7,046 nucleotides of DNA from Paracoccaceae bacterium (GTDB lineage Bacteria; Pseudomonadota; Alphaproteobacteria; Rhodobacterales; Rhodobacteraceae). Location: positions 1-7,046 of the forward strand of contig PXDM01000471.1 in assembly GCA_003565055.1 (NCBI GenBank), written 5' to 3'. Position 1 is the stretch's first letter. Each line of letters begins with the position of its first letter. Of this stretch, positions 5,888 through 7,046 are shown in pieces. Both the position numbers and the translations under genes were made by a program. A model generated the notes under the pieces. The model was not told where the DNA came from, searched no databases, and saw only the letters and a list, made by a program, of their open reading frames with translations.

Positions 5888-6288
5888 CAGAGCACCTCTT
5901 TCATCAGCACCCGCAGCCGCTTTTCCGCGCGTCCGATCCGGGTCGTCATCTGAGTCATCTGCTGGCGCATGGAGCGCAAGTCGCTCAGCAGCGCTGCGGC
6001 ATCCTCGGCCAGTTCTTCTTCGGTGGCAGGTTCGGCCAGCCCTTCGCCCTCGCCAGTCAGAAGCCAGCGGATCGAGACATTCAGCAGCCCCGCCACCATC
6101 TGCAGTTTGTTCGCACGTGGCTCGGAACTGTCATTCTCCCAGCCCTCGATGGTCTTAAGCCTGACCCCCAGCCTGCGCGCCAGCGTCGCCTGATCAAGCC
6201 CTTGCGCCTCGCGCGCCGCTGTCAACCGGTCGCCGAATGTCGCATGTTCGCCCGAATACCAATCGGTGCTCACTGATGTTTCCGTCAT
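5887..6288 (-). CDS. XRE-family helix-turn-helix regulator with C-terminal coiled coil
   Basis: 133 residues. An HTH_3/cro-C1 type domain occupies about 18-78: FGDRLTAAREAQGLDQATLA, then RRLGVRLKTIEGWENDSSEP with the turn at GV and the recognition helix LKTIEGWEN, ending in the common VSIRWLLTGEG. An acidic linker (84-97) leads to a helix of about 40 residues (LLSDLRSMRQQM... RIGRAEKRLRVLMKEV) that looks like a coiled coil for oligomerisation. The start at 6288 is preferred over an ATG at 6348 because GAGAGG lies 6 bases upstream and because the longer start would lie upstream of the predicted promoter. It overlaps sdhE by one base and is divergent from aspC, so its targets could include either. 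Its ligand or signal is unknown. Confidence 0.9.
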   Translation of the reverse strand: MTETSVSTDWYSGEHATFGDRLTAAREAQGLDQATLARRLGVRLKTIEGWENDSSEPRANKLQMVAGLLNVSIRWLLTGEGEGLAEPATEEELAEDAAALLSDLRSMRQQMTQMTTRIGRAEKRLRVLMKEVL

Positions 6289-6315
6289 CTCACGCCTCTC
6301 AGGATTTGATTGTGC

Positions 6316-6344
6316 TTGAACGACTTGTGCCTGCACCATATGAA
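6316..6344 (+). promoter_or_regulatory. Candidate promoter of aspC
   Basis: TTGAAC (6316-6321, 4 of 6), a 17-base spacer, then TATGAA (6339-6344, 4 of 6). Transcription would begin near 6351, about 30 bases before the aspC ATG. Its -10 box overlaps that of the opposite xre promoter by two bases. Confidence 0.45.
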
Positions 6345-6363
6345 ACATGCGCCCGAGTTACAA
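6335..6363 (-). promoter_or_regulatory. Candidate promoter of xre-sdhE
   Basis: On the minus strand TTGTAA (6363-6358, 4 of 6), a 17-base spacer, then TATGGT (6340-6335, 4 of 6). The start point would be near 6328, leaving a leader of about 40 bases before the ATG at 6288. Confidence 0.45.
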
Positions 6364-6379
6364 ACTGGAGTTTTTCCAC

Positions 6380-7046
6380 ATGGCATTCCTTTCCGACACG
6401 CTGTCCCGCGTCAAGCCGTCACCGACGATCGCGGTGACCACCAAGGCCGCAGAGCTGAAAGCTGCGGGCAAGGATGTCATTGGCCTCGGCGCCGGTGAGC
6501 CTGACTTTGACACGCCCGCCAATATCAAGGATGCCGCAAAAGCGGCCATTGATGCGGGGAAAACGAAATACACCCCGGTTGACGGGATCCCGGAGCTGAA
6601 AAACGCGATCTGCGCAAAGTTCAAGCGGGATAACGGGCTGGACTATAGCCCCGCGCAGGTGACGGTCGGCACTGGCGGCAAGCAGGTGCTCTATAATGCG
6701 CTGATGGCGACACTGAACGCGGGCGATGAAGTGGTGATCCCCGCGCCCTATTGGGTCAGCTACCCGGATATGGTGCTGCTGGCAGGCGGTGAGCCAGTGA
6801 TCGCAGAAGCCACAGCTGACACAGCTTACAAGCTGACGCCCGAGGCGCTGGAGGCCGCGATCACGCCCAAGACCAAATGGCTGATCTTCAACTCGCCGTC
6901 GAACCCCACCGGCGCGGGCTATACGTGGGACGAGCTGAAGGCGCTGACCGATGTGCTGCTGCGCCATCCCCATGTCTGGGTCATGTCGGACGACATGTAT
7001 GAGCATCTCGTCTATGACGATTTCAAATTCTGCACCCCGGCAGAGG
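6380..7046 (+). CDS. AspC/AatA, aspartate aminotransferase (3' end missing)
   Basis: The first 222 residues of a class I, subgroup Ib, PLP-dependent aminotransferase, about 55% of the usual 400. It would interconvert aspartate and 2-oxoglutarate with oxaloacetate and glutamate in the cytoplasm; some family members also accept prephenate or aromatic substrates. Visible motifs: IGLGAGEPDFDTP (34-46), KYTPVDGIPELKNAI (63-77), GTGGKQVLYNALMA (97-110, cofactor phosphate region), PAPYWVSYPDM (121-131, aromatic residue stacking on PLP), NSPSNPTGAGYTWDEL (171-186, PLP-contacting Asn175) and VMSDDMYEHLVYD (201-213, Asp that pairs with the pyridine nitrogen). The Schiff-base lysine lies beyond the window. 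The ATG at 6380 starts the normal MAFLSDTLSRVKPS N-terminus and has GGAG 9 bases upstream. Whether the organism's main AspC or a paralogue cannot be told. Confidence 0.93.
   Translation, partial: MAFLSDTLSRVKPSPTIAVTTKAAELKAAGKDVIGLGAGEPDFDTPANIKDAAKAAIDAGKTKYTPVDGIPELKNAICAKFKRDNGLDYSPAQVTVGTGGKQVLYNALMATLNAGDEVVIPAPYWVSYPDMVLLAGGEPVIAEATADTAYKLTPEALEAAITPKTKWLIFNSPSNPTGAGYTWDELKALTDVLLRHPHVWVMSDDMYEHLVYDDFKFCTPAE

Noticed and set aside
6419..7006. 195-codon minus-strand open frame opposite aspC
   Set aside because: It is antisense to clear aminotransferase sequence, with no recognisable motif or ribosome site; a shadow frame.

Overview
The window reads as ordinary chromosomal DNA of a GC-rich alphaproteobacterium, most likely in the Rhodobacterales (Roseobacter/Rhodobacter group). 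The reasons are the base composition, the close gene packing with ATGA overlaps, an AapJ-type amino-acid binding protein, an alphaproteobacterial-looking MarR protein and an AspC of the alphaproteobacterial type. I see no IS element, CRISPR array, phage gene, tRNA or rRNA.

Left part (1-3523): the 3' end of a UbiG-like methyltransferase on the + strand runs stop-to-stop into a four-gene minus-strand operon, thiM-thiE-thiD-tenA. A TPP riboswitch and a good sigma70-like promoter precede the operon. Each of the three internal junctions is an ATGA overlap, so translation is probably coupled throughout. The operon salvages the thiamine precursors: TenA releases HMP from degraded thiamine or its aminopyrimidine products, ThiD phosphorylates HMP and HMP-P, ThiM phosphorylates hydroxyethylthiazole, and ThiE joins the two halves into thiamine phosphate. 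No de novo gene (thiC, thiG, thiO, thiS) and no precursor transporter is visible. The riboswitch leader ends in a hairpin that covers the thiM Shine-Dalgarno sequence, so control is probably at translation initiation.

Middle part (3524-5038): a + strand gene encodes an exported amino-acid ABC transporter binding protein of the AapJ/SBP_bac_3 type, without permease or ATPase genes beside it. It has its own candidate promoter, framed by a 7-bp inverted repeat, and a weak hairpin after the stop. The 267 bases from 4772 to 5038 hold no convincing gene, only this hairpin and the tail of the marR transcript.

Right part (5039-7046): three minus-strand genes. An XRE-type regulator overlaps sdhE (FAD assembly factor of succinate dehydrogenase) by one base; a MarR-family regulator follows with its own promoter and a palindrome just downstream of the -10 box. 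The xre-sdhE pair is divergent from aspC (aspartate aminotransferase, cut off by the window end). The two promoters in that 91-bp gap appear to share part of the same -10 sequence.

Nothing here is clearly a new system. The most useful second looks are the riboswitch expression platform, the overlapping divergent promoters at xre/aspC, the xre-sdhE coupling and the orphan binding protein.
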